From Roseibium polysiphoniae (GTDB taxonomy: Bacteria > Pseudomonadota > Alphaproteobacteria > Rhizobiales > Stappiaceae): a stretch of 64,000 nt of DNA. Shown one piece after another: positions 34,110 to 45,146 of the stretch; position 1 is the stretch's first letter; each line of letters starts with the position of its first letter. Location of the stretch: positions 62,001-126,000 of the forward strand of contig NZ_JACYXJ010000005.1 in assembly GCF_014842925.1 (NCBI RefSeq). Direction: 5' to 3'. A program made the translations under genes and the position numbers. Under the pieces are notes generated by a model, which searched no databases, was not told where the DNA came from, and saw nothing but the letters and a program-made list of their open reading frames with translations.

Positions 34110-34661
34110 CTACTTGTCTTGACCGGGGACCACGCGCCCCGTCCGGCTGATCGGTCCGCCCGAGACATGTTTGGGAACCTCAACGCTCGGGCCGCCGGCC
34201 GTCAGCGAGCGATCCGCATAGCGGCCGAGCGCACGATGACGGTCATAAAGAACGATGGCTCCAGCCATGGCCACATTGATGCAAAACTTGGTCGGGATCT
34301 TCACCACGTGATCGCAGCGCTCAAGCATCGCCGTCGACAGGGATCCGCGTTCCGGACCGAGCACATAGGCTGCCTGCAGGGGATGTCCGAAACTCGGCAG
34401 ATCCACCGCATCATCTGTCAACTCAATCCCGACGACCTGACACCCGCGCGGCAGATCCATCGTCTCGACACTGTCCCAGGAAAACAGCGGCAGGTGGCCC
34501 GGACTCTTTGACGTGTCGGACGGCGGCGCTTTGCGCAGGTTCTTCTCCGCATCGACGGTGAAGAAGAAGTTGGCGCCAAAGGCATGAGCAGAGCGCATCA
34601 GGTTTCCAAGGTTCATCCTCTTGGACAGCCCCTCGGCGCCGACGGCAAAATAACCGCGCAT
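34110..34661 (-). CDS. SpoU/TrmH family RNA methyltransferase
   Basis: A 183-residue SPOUT-fold RNA 2'-O-ribose methyltransferase. The three family motifs are NLGNLMRSAHAFGANFFF (motif 1), AAYVLGPERGSLS (motif 2) and VVKIPTKFCINVAMAGAIVLYDR (motif 3, knot). The ATG at 34661 is preceded by AAGGAC. The target tRNA or rRNA is unknown. Confidence 0.9.
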   Translation of the reverse strand: MRGYFAVGAEGLSKRMNLGNLMRSAHAFGANFFFTVDAEKNLRKAPPSDTSKSPGHLPLFSWDSVETMDLPRGCQVVGIELTDDAVDLPSFGHPLQAAYVLGPERGSLSTAMLERCDHVVKIPTKFCINVAMAGAIVLYDRHRALGRYADRSLTAGGPSVEVPKHVSGGPISRTGRVVPGQDK

Positions 34662-34841
34662 TTTTCTTGTCCTTTTTCAACCGGCCTGTCCCGGCCGAAC
34701 GTTTGGCGTTTCTAACCGCCAAGGACATGCAACTTCAAGCTCAAGACCGGTTGCAATTTCGCCTCATGGCCCATTTCCCCGTTCGTAAACCCGTGTTACC
34801 AAAGCCTCCCATTTAAAGCATACATTGTTCGGGAGACCTCC

Positions 34842-35816
34842 TTGAAAGCCTGCCTCTGCAAAGCCCCCGGACAAGCATCCGACCTCGTCATCGAAAATCT
34901 GCCCGACCCCAAGCCCGCCGAAGGCGAGGTGCTTGTGCGGGTCAAGGCATGCGCCCTGAACTTCTTCGATACGCTGATCATTCAGGGCAAATATCAATAC
35001 AAGCCGGAGATGCCGTTCTCTCCCGGCGCCGAGTTCGCCGGTGTCGTCGAGGCGATTGGCGAGGGCGTGAGCGAGTTTGCCGCTGGCGACCGCGTCATGG
35101 GCTACATCCGCTGGGGCGCAGCCCGCGAACTGGTGATCGCAACGGAAGACGATCTGGTCAGACTGCCGGACGGCATTTCCTTTGAGGATGCCGCCGGGCT
35201 GACCGTCACCTATGGCACCACCCTTCATGCGTTCCGTGACCGGGCAAAACTGACCAGCGGCGAGACGGTCGCGGTCCTGGGGGCCTCGGGCGGTGTCGGC
35301 CAGGCGGCCGTCGAAATCGCTCTTTTGATGGGCGCTCAGGTCATCGCCTGCGCCTCGTCGGAAGAAAAACTTGCGTTCGCCAGACGCCTTGGCGCGCAAG
35401 AGACCCTCGACTACTCAAAGCTCCCCTTGAAGGAAACCCTCAAGACCATGACCAACGGCGAGGGGGTCGATGTTGTCTATGATCCGGTTGGCGGAGGCCT
35501 GTCCGAGCAGGCGCTTCGCGCCACGGCCTGGGAAGGCCGGTATCTTGTGGTTGGCTTTGCGGCGGGCGACATTCCGAAAATCCCGCTCAACCTCGTCATG
35601 CTTAAGGGCTGCGACGTTCAGGGTGTTTTCTGGGGCGAAGCGGTCGTCCGCGATCCGGAAGGCCACCGCGAAAATATGGCGCAACTTCTTGATTGGGTCG
35701 CGGACGGCACCTTGAAGCCGCATGTTCACGCGGTCTATCCGCTTGAGGAGATCGCCACAGCCCTCACCGAAATTGCGGAACGCAAGGTTCAGGGCAAGAT
35801 CATCCTGACGCCTTAG
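34842..35816 (+). CDS. NADPH:quinone oxidoreductase family (MDR superfamily) protein
   Basis: A 324-residue zinc-free medium-chain reductase. The GroES-like N-terminal domain has ALNFFDTLIIQGKYQYKPEMPF and PGAEFAGVV; the Rossmann motif is VAVLGASGGVGQAAVEIAL (about 142-160); the quinone-reductase signature VYDPVGGGLSEQALR follows. No zinc-ligand cysteine set is visible. The start is a TTG at 34842 with GGGAG six bases before it. Also possibly an enoyl or crotonyl reductase-like MDR enzyme. Confidence 0.9.
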   Translation: MKACLCKAPGQASDLVIENLPDPKPAEGEVLVRVKACALNFFDTLIIQGKYQYKPEMPFSPGAEFAGVVEAIGEGVSEFAAGDRVMGYIRWGAARELVIATEDDLVRLPDGISFEDAAGLTVTYGTTLHAFRDRAKLTSGETVAVLGASGGVGQAAVEIALLMGAQVIACASSEEKLAFARRLGAQETLDYSKLPLKETLKTMTNGEGVDVVYDPVGGGLSEQALRATAWEGRYLVVGFAAGDIPKIPLNLVMLKGCDVQGVFWGEAVVRDPEGHRENMAQLLDWVADGTLKPHVHAVYPLEEIATALTEIAERKVQGKIILTP

Positions 35817-35838
35817 GGCCCGCGCTTCAGATAACAGA

Positions 35839-36648
35839 TCAGATGGAAAACTCTGCGATCACCGGTGCGTGGTCGGAGGGCTTTTCCCAGCCGCGTGCAT
35901 CCCGCAGGACGCGGGTGCCCTTGATGTGGTCATCCAGGCTTTTCGACACCCAGACATGGTCTAGTCGGCGGCCCTTGTCGGCGGCGGACCAGTCCTTGGC
36001 GCGATAGCTCCACCAGGTGTAGATCTTCTCTTCCATCGGGGTGAAACGGCGCATGGCGTCGATCCAGCCGCCGCTTTCGCGCACATCTTCAAAGAGATCG
36101 ACTTCGACCGGCGTGTGGCTGACGACCTTCAGCAGCTTCTTGTGCGACCAGACATCGTGCTCATAGGGCGCGACGTTCAGATCGCCCACAAGAACCGCTG
36201 GCTTTGCCGTTTCGGCGCCCTGCAGCCAGCCCTTCATCTCGGCAAAGAAGTCCAACTTGTGCCCGAACTTCGGATTGATCTCCCGGTTCGGTTCATCACC
36301 GCCCGCAGGCACATAAAAATTATGCACCCGCATTGCGCCGCCATTGAACGGAACATCAACCGCCACATGGCGGCTGTCGCCCATCTGGCAGAATTCCCGC
36401 TTCTCCACATTGGCAAGTGGCAGCCGGGAGACGGTCGCAACCCCGTGATAGCCCTTCTGGCCGTTGATCTCGATGTGCTCATAGCCAGCCTTGCGCAGCG
36501 GAGCGAAGGGAAAGTTGGCGTCTGGACATTTGGTTTCCTGGAGGCACAGCACGTCCGGCTGCACTTCTTCGAGGAATTTCTCGACAATCGGCATGCGCAG
36601 CCGCACGGAGTTGATGTTCCAGGTGGCAATTGTCAGACGATCGGTCAT
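35839..36648 (-). CDS. xthA: Exodeoxyribonuclease III
   Basis: A 269-residue Mg-dependent AP endonuclease/3'-5' exonuclease for base-excision repair. Motifs: IATWNINSVRLRMP, CLQETKCPD (metal-binding Glu), FYVPAGGDE, LVGDLNVAP, LDHVWVS and the catalytic SDHAPVIAEF at the C-terminus. Length and start (ATG at 36648) are normal. It converges on the quinone reductase gene. Confidence 0.95.
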   Translation of the reverse strand: MTDRLTIATWNINSVRLRMPIVEKFLEEVQPDVLCLQETKCPDANFPFAPLRKAGYEHIEINGQKGYHGVATVSRLPLANVEKREFCQMGDSRHVAVDVPFNGGAMRVHNFYVPAGGDEPNREINPKFGHKLDFFAEMKGWLQGAETAKPAVLVGDLNVAPYEHDVWSHKKLLKVVSHTPVEVDLFEDVRESGGWIDAMRRFTPMEEKIYTWWSYRAKDWSAADKGRRLDHVWVSKSLDDHIKGTRVLRDARGWEKPSDHAPVIAEFSI

Positions 36649-36751
36649 CGGAACCCTTGAAGAATCGGCACGGGAAGATGACCTGTCTTAAGGGCTTTGC
36701 CGGCCCTCGACCAGACCAAATTTCATGCGCTCTGCTCTGACTACACCCAAG

Positions 36752-37921
36752 TCAGGAGCGTTTCACATCTCCGACCCGCGTCAGCGCAAATTGGGTCATG
36801 GGCGGACCGATCAGCTCGAAGACAACCGTTGAACCGATTGCAATGGTGAGGATCTGATCCCGCCAATGCGGCAGCACCTCGACGCCCACAAGCGCCATGC
36901 CGAGCGCAACACCGGCCTGCGGAACCAGCGCCATCCCCATCCAGGCTCTTTCGGGCTTCTTCAAGGAAGTGAAGGCACCCCCAATCCAACCACCAATGAA
37001 CCGTCCGACAAGACGCAAAGCAACATAGCCGAACCCCAGAAGGCCGAGCTCGCTCAAACTGCCGACGTCAAGCATCCCGCCAGCCAGCAGGAAGAACAGC
37101 GTCATGAACGGCCATTCCACGTGTTCAATCTCGTGGAAAGCGCGCGAATGATGCTTGGCGAAATTGGCGATCACCACACCGCAGGTCATTCCCGCCAAGA
37201 GAAACGAGACCTCGAACCAGATCGCCAGCCCCGCGACCAGAAAGACCACGCCCAGCGCTTCGGAAAGGGTTGGATCGCCCGGCCGCAACCGGCCCGTCAG
37301 GAAGGCCGCCGGCAGGCCAACCGCTACGCCGATCGCCACCGCACCGACGATTTCCCTTGTCGCTGCCAGCAGGTGCCCATCGGCGCCCAACCCCTCGACG
37401 CTTTGCGCCCAGACCAGGCAGAAGGCAAAAACAATCAGCCCCCATGCATCATCCAGCGCCACGATGCCCGTGACCACATTGGTGAAGTGTCCCCTCGAGC
37501 CACTCTGGCGCATGACATCCTGGGTGGCGGCCGGATCGGTGGCCGTCGCCATGGCGGCCAGAACCAGGGCCGGCGCCAGGGCAAGCCCGATGAGGGTCAG
37601 TCCGGCACCGACAATCAGACCTGTCACAAGAACAACCGCAACGGAGACAATGGCAATCGACTTGCCGCTGTTCTGCAGATTGAACCTGGTCAGCTTACCG
37701 CCCAGAAGGAAGGCAACCATGCTGAGCGCAAGGACCGACATCAGCTCATAAAGGGCAGAGAAGGTTTCGGGAAAGAGATCGAACCCGGACGGTCCCGCTG
37801 CGACGCCACACAGAATGAGCAAGGTAACTCGCGGCAGGCGGGTGCGATGGCCGATTTCGTCGGCGGCCATTCCAACCAGCAAAAGCAGTCCAAGGCCAAT
37901 GAATGTGAGCGCATGATCCAT
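36752..37921 (-). CDS. Cation:proton antiporter (CPA2/NhaP-like)
   Basis: A 389-residue inner-membrane protein with about 12 helices. It shows the paired acidic site in the middle (GIVALDDAWGLIVFAFCLVWAQ) preceded by MATATDPAATQDVMRQSG, typical of Na+/H+ or K+/H+ exchangers of the CPA family. No C-terminal TrkA-type domain is present. The ATG at 37921 gives MDHALTFIGLGLLLLVG; a longer TTG start at 37981 is less likely. Divergent to the GH25 lipoprotein gene. Confidence 0.9.
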   Translation of the reverse strand: MDHALTFIGLGLLLLVGMAADEIGHRTRLPRVTLLILCGVAAGPSGFDLFPETFSALYELMSVLALSMVAFLLGGKLTRFNLQNSGKSIAIVSVAVVLVTGLIVGAGLTLIGLALAPALVLAAMATATDPAATQDVMRQSGSRGHFTNVVTGIVALDDAWGLIVFAFCLVWAQSVEGLGADGHLLAATREIVGAVAIGVAVGLPAAFLTGRLRPGDPTLSEALGVVFLVAGLAIWFEVSFLLAGMTCGVVIANFAKHHSRAFHEIEHVEWPFMTLFFLLAGGMLDVGSLSELGLLGFGYVALRLVGRFIGGWIGGAFTSLKKPERAWMGMALVPQAGVALGMALVGVEVLPHWRDQILTIAIGSTVVFELIGPPMTQFALTRVGDVKRS

Positions 37922-38043
37922 GGCGGCAATTGGGTCATGACAAGCCGGCGCCAGTCCTTGACGCAGCGCAACTGAACTCAACTTTTCCCAACGTCATCCA
38001 CACCAGATCACAGTTTCGAGATCTCCATGTTTCGTTAGGAATA

Positions 38044-38829
38044 ATGCGCCATTTTGAGCCGAATTGTTCGCACACCCTTAACCAAGCGAGATCTCTCGTG
38101 CTCGATCTGACCCGTCATTTTTGCGCAATCCTTGGCGCCGTCCTTCTGACATCGTGCTCCGGCTACGATTTTCCGGACCCCACGCCCGAGGACTATGCGG
38201 TCCATGGCATTGATATTTCCAAGTATCAGGGCGACATCGACTGGGCAGCAGCCCGGCGGGGCGGCGTTGCCTTTGCCTGGATCAAGGCGACGGAAGGCGG
38301 CGACCATTCCGATGAGCGCTTCCTCGACAACTGGTACGGTGCAAAGGCTGCGGGCGTCCCCCGCGGGGCCTATCACTTCTATTATTTCTGCCGCCCGGTG
38401 CACGAGCAGGTGGACTGGGTGTTTAAAAACGTGCCGAAAGACCCGACGGCCCTGCCGCTGGTGCTCGACATGGAGTGGAACGCCCATTCCAAGACCTGCC
38501 GCATCCGCCCGCCACGGTCGGAAATCGTCCGCGACATGAAGTACTTCCTGGACGAGGTCGAAAAGCACTACGGCAAGCGGCCCGTCATCTATTCTTCTGT
38601 CGACTTCCACCGCGACCGTATGGTCGGCGCATTCAAGGACGAACAATTCTGGCTGCGCTCGGTGGCGAGCTACCCGAACCACATCTACACGGACCGCGAC
38701 GACTGGTACTTCTGGCAGTACACCGCCGAAGGCGACGTGCCGGGCATCGACGGCAACGTCGACCGGAATGTCTTTTACGGCAGCAAGTCCCAGTTCCGGA
38801 AATGGCTGAAGGGCGAGCTGGAGCGCTAG
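38044..38829 (+). CDS. GH25 family lysozyme-like lipoprotein
   Basis: A 261-residue muramidase-family protein. A lipoprotein signal with lipobox LLTSC precedes the domain; the GTG at 38098 would give a shorter, more typical 19-residue signal, while the ATG at 38044 is preceded by AGGA. GH25 motifs: VHGIDISKYQGDIDW with the first acidic residue, AWIKATEGGDHSDERF, LPLVLDMEWN with the catalytic Asp/Glu, and WYFWQYTAEGDVPGIDGNVDRNVF. Probably anchored in the envelope and active on peptidoglycan. Confidence 0.92.
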   Translation: MRHFEPNCSHTLNQARSLVLDLTRHFCAILGAVLLTSCSGYDFPDPTPEDYAVHGIDISKYQGDIDWAAARRGGVAFAWIKATEGGDHSDERFLDNWYGAKAAGVPRGAYHFYYFCRPVHEQVDWVFKNVPKDPTALPLVLDMEWNAHSKTCRIRPPRSEIVRDMKYFLDEVEKHYGKRPVIYSSVDFHRDRMVGAFKDEQFWLRSVASYPNHIYTDRDDWYFWQYTAEGDVPGIDGNVDRNVFYGSKSQFRKWLKGELER

Positions 38830-38837
38830 AGAGACGA

Positions 38838-38905
38838 TACCCGGCAGCAAAGCCGGGCCCGGGTCCGAACGCCAGCCGGGCCCCAACACCAGCGGGGAAT
38901 GACAT
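38838..38905. repeat. GC-rich hairpin relic after the GH25 gene
   Basis: Includes a perfect CCCGGC/GCCGGG hairpin at 38840-38857 and further GGGCCC/CCCGGG segments, ending in CGGGGAATGAC, which resembles the ends of the hairpin repeats at 53.3-53.9 kb. Probably a degenerate copy of such a repeat; it could also act as terminator. Confidence 0.4.
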
Positions 38906-38967
38906 CGATCATTGCGATGTCATCAACCTGTGCCATACTCCACATCAGTTATCGCGTGGAGGTTTTG

Positions 38968-39654
38968 ATGCTTGGATTTGGCAAAGGGTTTCGTCTTGCC
39001 GCCCCCTTGGCTCTGTTTTTCCTAACGATCTGCTCTGCCGCGTCGGCTCAGTCCTCCTATCAGGCGAGCGCCACGACCAATCTGAATTTCCGCGCCGGAC
39101 CGGGCACCAACTATGAGATCATCGGGTCCATTCCCAACGGCCGAATTGTCACCGTGTTCAATTGCACGGAAGGCTACGGCTGGTGTGATATCGACTATGC
39201 CGGCCAGCGCGGCTGGGCCTCTGGCAAATATCTCGCCTACGCAGGAAGCGGCACCTATTACGGCCAGCCGATCTACCGGTCAGGGGTTTATATCGGCCTG
39301 CCGCTGATCTGGCACAGCTATCCGATCTACCGCCCGCGCCCGCCCTATGATCCGGGCTATCGTCCGCCACCGGGCAACCGCCCTCCCGGAAACCGTCCAC
39401 CGGGATACAGGCCGCCCAAGCCGACACCCCCGATCGCGCGCCCCCCTGTAAACCGTCCGCCGCCGGGTGTTCGCCCGCCGCGTCCATCCAACCCGATCGC
39501 CAGACCTCCCGGGTCACGGCCACCGGGAGCAAGACCGCCCAGCGCCAGACCACCCAGCGCGCGGCCGCCGAGCTATCGTCCCCGTCCCGGAGCGCGCCCG
39601 TCACGGCCAAGTGGCGGACGTCCGTCGCGGCCCAGCGGTGGCCGCCGCCGCTGA
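38968..39654 (+). CDS. Exported SH3-domain protein with Arg/Pro-rich repetitive tail
   Basis: A 228-residue secreted protein. A signal peptide (LAAPLALFFLTICSAASAQ) is followed by a bacterial SH3 domain (about residues 30-95: TTNLNFRAGPGTNYEIIGSIPNG... CTEGYGWCDIDYAGQRGWASGKYL) and a low-complexity tail of repeated R-P-P and S-x-R-P-P units, ending GGRRR. SH3_3 domains bind peptidoglycan or associated peptides. The very basic, proline-rich tail could bind polyanions. The ATG at 38968 has GGAGG five bases upstream. Confidence 0.85.
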   Translation: MLGFGKGFRLAAPLALFFLTICSAASAQSSYQASATTNLNFRAGPGTNYEIIGSIPNGRIVTVFNCTEGYGWCDIDYAGQRGWASGKYLAYAGSGTYYGQPIYRSGVYIGLPLIWHSYPIYRPRPPYDPGYRPPPGNRPPGNRPPGYRPPKPTPPIARPPVNRPPPGVRPPRPSNPIARPPGSRPPGARPPSARPPSARPPSYRPRPGARPSRPSGGRPSRPSGGRRR

Positions 39655-39704
39655 CCAGCCGCCCGACTTAAAGTTTCCCGGCCAGACCCGGAAGGATTTG
39701 TGAC

Positions 39705-40559
39705 ATGAAATTCCCTGTATCACTTGCCGTCGCAGCACTGATCGGCGTTGCTGTTTCGAATGCACCAGCCAGCGCCGGCACCATGCAGGACGCCCTTTCC
39801 CGCGGCACATTGCGCGTCGGCATCGCCGAGGAAAACTTCGTTCCCTGGCTGGCTAACGACAAGAGCGGCGGTCGCATGGGCTTCGAGATCGACGTCGCAA
39901 CGTCCGTGGCAGACGCGCTTCAACTCACCCCGGAATTTGTCGAGATGCCCTTCGACCAGCTGCTGCGCGGCCTTACCATCGGCCAGCTGGATGTCGTGAT
40001 CTCAGGCATGTCCGTGTCGGCGGACCGCGCGCGTGAAGTGCTCTTCACCGCCCCCTATTCCAGCACGGACTTCAGCGTCGTGGTGGACAAGACCGCATTG
40101 CCGGAGGGCGCCGAAGACAACGGCTTCGATGTCGAGGGCATGAAACTCGGCGTTGCCGGAGACACGCTCGCCGACTATGCCGCATCGAGCGAGTTTCAGC
40201 TGGCAGAAGTCATGCGCTATGACAACAACGGCGATCTGCGCGACGCCTTTCTCGACGGCGATGTTCAAGGCGTGATTGTCCCCACGCCCTATCCCGAGTT
40301 CATCGTGTCGCGCGATCCTGACCGCTTTGCCGCGGAAGCCGAACCCCTGGTGTCAACCCTGCAGGCCATGGCCGTGCGCCCGGGCAGCGAGCGTTTCGTC
40401 AACTTTCTGAACGCCTGGCTGATGGAAAACACGGCCAACGGCACCCTTGGCGACATGCGCAGCCATTGGTTCCAGAGTCTCGATTGGCTTGACCGGCTTG
40501 AAGGCTATGACGCGCCGCCTGCACCGGAGCGAGAAGACGCTCCTACGGCGGCTGAATAA
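39705..40559 (+). CDS. ABC-type amino-acid solute-binding protein (family 3), orphan
   Basis: A 284-residue periplasmic binding protein with signal peptide (VSLAVAALIGVAVSNAPASA) and the SBP_bac_3 fold: LRVGIAEENFVPWLANDKSG, GFEIDVATSVADAL, LTIGQLDVVISGMSVSADRAREVLFTAPYSST. Probably binds polar amino acids. No permease or ATPase gene is adjacent, so it either works with a distant transporter or has a sensory role. The C-terminus ends in an acidic Pro/Glu tail. Confidence 0.9.
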   Translation: MKFPVSLAVAALIGVAVSNAPASAGTMQDALSRGTLRVGIAEENFVPWLANDKSGGRMGFEIDVATSVADALQLTPEFVEMPFDQLLRGLTIGQLDVVISGMSVSADRAREVLFTAPYSSTDFSVVVDKTALPEGAEDNGFDVEGMKLGVAGDTLADYAASSEFQLAEVMRYDNNGDLRDAFLDGDVQGVIVPTPYPEFIVSRDPDRFAAEAEPLVSTLQAMAVRPGSERFVNFLNAWLMENTANGTLGDMRSHWFQSLDWLDRLEGYDAPPAPEREDAPTAAE

Positions 40560-40588
40560 GCCTCGACCAACTTCTGCGACGTGCAGGC

Positions 40589-42010
<1,422 letters not shown>

Positions 42011-42031
42011 CCGTTCCAAGAGCAAGTCAAC

Positions 42032-42547
42032 TCAAGGCTTTTGCCCGGCCATGACGAGCGACCAGAACACCTTGTGCTTGGCCCGCGCGGAATAGGCAGT
42101 GGCAAGGCCAAGACGTGTGGCCGCCGGATCGAGCATGACCTTGTTGTGCTTGGGCGATTCCCGCCATCCGGAAAAAGCCTCCGCCAGTGTCCGGTAACCG
42201 CCGCTGACATTTTCAACCGCATGGGTCTCCGGCTCGCCGATCGATGCCATGCGCGCCGACAGTTTCTGCTCCTTGCCCAGGGACGTTCTGACCGATCCGG
42301 CTGCGGCCATCGCCCGCGCCTGGCTCAAGGCAATCGCGCCGAGAGCCGGATCGACTGTCAGCGGCTGCAGACCGTTGTTCACCCTGTACTGGGAGATCAT
42401 CTGCGCCGCGATAGCCTGGTCGACCGATGCGTCCAGCCGCGCCATGCTCTTGTAGAAGGCCGGCACCTCACCGTTGTTCGGCGCGCAGGCAGATACCAGC
42501 AGCGCAGCCAAAAGGCCGACAAGCGGCGTCAAGCGGATCTTGTTCAT
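42032..42547 (-). CDS. CAP-domain (SCP/PR-1-like) lipoprotein
   Basis: A 171-residue lipoprotein with lipobox LVSAC at about residue 21 and a CAP domain: ISQYRVNNGLQPLTVDPALGAIALSQARAMAA, then HAVENVSGGYRTLAEAFSGWRESPKHNKVML and RLGLATAYS. Conserved His/Glu positions of the CAP cavity are present. Function of bacterial CAP proteins is largely unknown. The ATG at 42547 has GGGGA five bases upstream. It ends with its C-terminus toward the map remnant. Confidence 0.88.
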   Translation of the reverse strand: MNKIRLTPLVGLLAALLVSACAPNNGEVPAFYKSMARLDASVDQAIAAQMISQYRVNNGLQPLTVDPALGAIALSQARAMAAAGSVRTSLGKEQKLSARMASIGEPETHAVENVSGGYRTLAEAFSGWRESPKHNKVMLDPAATRLGLATAYSARAKHKVFWSLVMAGQKP

Positions 42548-42557
42548 GAAGTCCCCA

Positions 42558-45146
42558 TTATGCGTCACCAACCGTGTCGCCTGGTGTCTGTGGAGGAAGG
42601 GCGTTGTTCGAGCCCCGGTCAAAACCGCCGGCGGGCAGCCCCGACCGGATGTGCAGATCGCGCTGCGGGAACGGGATTTCAATCCCGGCTTCGCGCAGCT
42701 TCCGAAACACGGCAAATCGAAGCTCCGAACCGACCTGTAGCGAACGCTCGATATTCGGCAGATAGCATCGAATTTCGAAATTCAGCGAACTGTCGCCGAA
42801 GGCCATGAAATAGATCTGAGGCTCTGGAAACGACATCACGCCCGGATGGCTTGCAGCGCAATCGGCAAGGATTTCGCGCACCTGTTCCGGGTCGCTGTCG
42901 TAGGACACGCCAACTGCCACCGTGATCCGGCCGGTCGAATTGTTGTGCATCCAGTTCTTGACCACACCCGAGATCAGATTGGAGTTCGGAATGATCACCG
43001 TGGACCGGTCGAAGGTCTCGATTTCGGTCGCCCGAACGTTGATCCGCCGCACATAGCCCTGGTCCGCGCCGATGATCACCCAGTCCCCGACCTTGACCGG
43101 CCGTTCCGCCAGCACGACGAGGCCGGACACGAAGTTGTTCACGATCCCCTGAAGGCCAAGGCCGACGCCGACGGACAGCGCGCCGGCGACAATCGCGATG
43201 TTCTGCAGGTTCAGGCCGGCAAATGCGAGGGCGACCAGACCGGCAACGATATAGCCCACATAGCCGAAGCCCGTGGTCACCGACGTCTGCAGGCCGATGT
43301 CCATCTGCGTTTTCGGCAGATACTTGCGCTCCAGCCAGCGCTGGGAGGCCTTTGTCGAAAAGGCAATGCCGATGAAAAGCAAAATGGCGCCGACGACGGA
43401 CGTGAGCGATATCGCGGCGGAGCCGATTTGGAGACCTGACAAGATCTGGTCAGCAAACCCGAGGAGATCACCGGTGGTGTAGCCCCAGGGCAGCAAAAGC
43501 CCGACCGCCACCAGCAGCAAAAGACCCAGCTTGGCGATCCCGCTTAAAATGACCCCAATTTGCTCCAGCGTGCTGGCGCGAAGGCCAAGGGCGTCGTGCA
43601 AAACGCTGCCGATCGACTTGTCGATGGCGAAATTGGGCGCAAACCAGTCTTCCACGAAACGAAGCAGAAGCGACAAGGTGAAAAGCGAGAGCATCGTCCA
43701 GATGATCTGGGTCGACACGAACCCGCCAAGGCTGAAAAAGCCGGCAAAGGGCGCCAGGAAAGCCACCAGCGTTCCGACCCACACCACCGGTTTCACCCAG
43801 GACCATAGCCCATCGACGCTGATGACGTCCTCATTCTCGACCTCCCGCTCAACCTCGCTGACGCTGCGCAGGATCTGGAAGGTGCAAACGGCGACGCCGA
43901 TGGAAAGAACACCGGCAACAACAGCGCTCAGACTGCGGAACTCGGGAACAGCCTTTATGACAATGACGAACGCCACGAAGACGGCATAGATCACGGCCGC
44001 CAGAAGAGAAAAACGATAGGCGCTGTTGGCATCTTCATCACTCATGTCGGCGATCCGCCATTGTGGCCGGAACGGCGCGAGCAGCGCACTCGACACGCCG
44101 AATGTGAAGGTTGCAAACAAGATACCGCCGAAGATCGCGATCATTGCAACATTGAGCTGATCGGAGGAAACCTCCAGCAGCTGAACCACCCAGAAGAAGG
44201 TCACTCCGATCGCCAACGGAGCCAGCACCGAAGAGATGACGATCAAAACGGCAGCACGCGACTTGAGCCCCCAGTCAGGGTTCTCAATGTCCGGATCTCG
44301 TGACGCTTTGCCGAGGAGCCAGCGGCGCAACCACCAGATCAGTGGAATGCTTGCAAAGAAGTAGACAATAAGTGCCGGCACGCCGAAAACGCCAAGCTGT
44401 GCCTCGACCGTCGCAACCCAGTTTTGAAACTGAGCCTTGAGCGCCGTGGTCGCGGTCGACAGGTCGGTCATGGCGCGCGCCCAGAGATCCGGTGATAAAA
44501 TGCTGTCGTTCCGGTGCAACAGCGAGGCTCTCAGGACTTCCCGGCGTTGAAACGCAATGCGGCTAGAAAGGTCCTGCGCCTGCGCGCTGACGATCCGCGC
44601 CTGCCGCGACAGCCCGGACAGGACTTGCTGCGCCGCTTGATATTTCTCCCGTTGGGCACTCAGGCTCGCCGGCTCAACGGTACCTTGCTCCGCCGTCCCG
44701 AGGTCAAGAAGGCTGCGCTCCACCGAACTCAGCGGTGTGTTGATGCTCGCCCTGAGCTGATCGGCGGCATCTCGAAGGGCGTTCACCCGGTTTTCCAGGC
44801 CCTGCAGTGTTGGCGCGTTCAGGCCGCCGCGGTCAACGGCAGCCTCGATGGTGTTGAGCCGGGACCAGAGGCCATCGATTCGAGCCTGAACGCGATCGCG
44901 CTCTTCCAGATCCAAAAGCGCATTGGGCGTGATCCGGATGGTCGAAGGGTTTGTCTGCAGCGGGCTAATTCGGCGCGCATCAGCCTCGGCTGGCGTCTGT
45001 TCGGACGCCTTCGAATTCTCTGCGCCGGGAAGAATTTCGCCACTCTCGCCCAGAACGCCGTAGTTTTCCTGCCCGGGGGCCGCAGCAACGCCCAGACCCG
45101 TGAAAACGACAAGGCAGACAATTCTGAAAAAGGGCAGCAGTGCCAT
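42558..45146 (-). CDS. Large mechanosensitive ion channel family protein (DUF3772 + MscS)
   Basis: An 862-residue inner-membrane protein. A signal-like N-terminus (LLPFFRIVCLVVFTGLGVAAA) leads to a periplasmic coiled-coil domain (about 60-230, DUF3772-like), then about ten membrane helices and a C-terminal MscS core at about 640-800 with SVGVGLGLQGIVNNFVSGLVVLAERPVKVGDWV and TVIIPNSNLISGVVKNW. Osmotic-shock channel of the MscK/YbiO-like large class. The ATG at 45146 is chosen; an open frame extends upstream to 45245 without a ribosome site. It starts just inside the ccrA terminator region. Confidence 0.92.
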   Translation of the reverse strand: MALLPFFRIVCLVVFTGLGVAAAPGQENYGVLGESGEILPGAENSKASEQTPAEADARRISPLQTNPSTIRITPNALLDLEERDRVQARIDGLWSRLNTIEAAVDRGGLNAPTLQGLENRVNALRDAADQLRASINTPLSSVERSLLDLGTAEQGTVEPASLSAQREKYQAAQQVLSGLSRQARIVSAQAQDLSSRIAFQRREVLRASLLHRNDSILSPDLWARAMTDLSTATTALKAQFQNWVATVEAQLGVFGVPALIVYFFASIPLIWWLRRWLLGKASRDPDIENPDWGLKSRAAVLIVISSVLAPLAIGVTFFWVVQLLEVSSDQLNVAMIAIFGGILFATFTFGVSSALLAPFRPQWRIADMSDEDANSAYRFSLLAAVIYAVFVAFVIVIKAVPEFRSLSAVVAGVLSIGVAVCTFQILRSVSEVEREVENEDVISVDGLWSWVKPVVWVGTLVAFLAPFAGFFSLGGFVSTQIIWTMLSLFTLSLLLRFVEDWFAPNFAIDKSIGSVLHDALGLRASTLEQIGVILSGIAKLGLLLLVAVGLLLPWGYTTGDLLGFADQILSGLQIGSAAISLTSVVGAILLFIGIAFSTKASQRWLERKYLPKTQMDIGLQTSVTTGFGYVGYIVAGLVALAFAGLNLQNIAIVAGALSVGVGLGLQGIVNNFVSGLVVLAERPVKVGDWVIIGADQGYVRRINVRATEIETFDRSTVIIPNSNLISGVVKNWMHNNSTGRITVAVGVSYDSDPEQVREILADCAASHPGVMSFPEPQIYFMAFGDSSLNFEIRCYLPNIERSLQVGSELRFAVFRKLREAGIEIPFPQRDLHIRSGLPAGGFDRGSNNALPPQTPGDTVGDA

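Noticed and set aside
36866-37975. 369-codon plus-strand frame over the antiporter gene
   Set aside because: Polar, His/Gln/Arg-rich translation typical of an antisense membrane-protein gene; the antiporter on the minus strand is clear.
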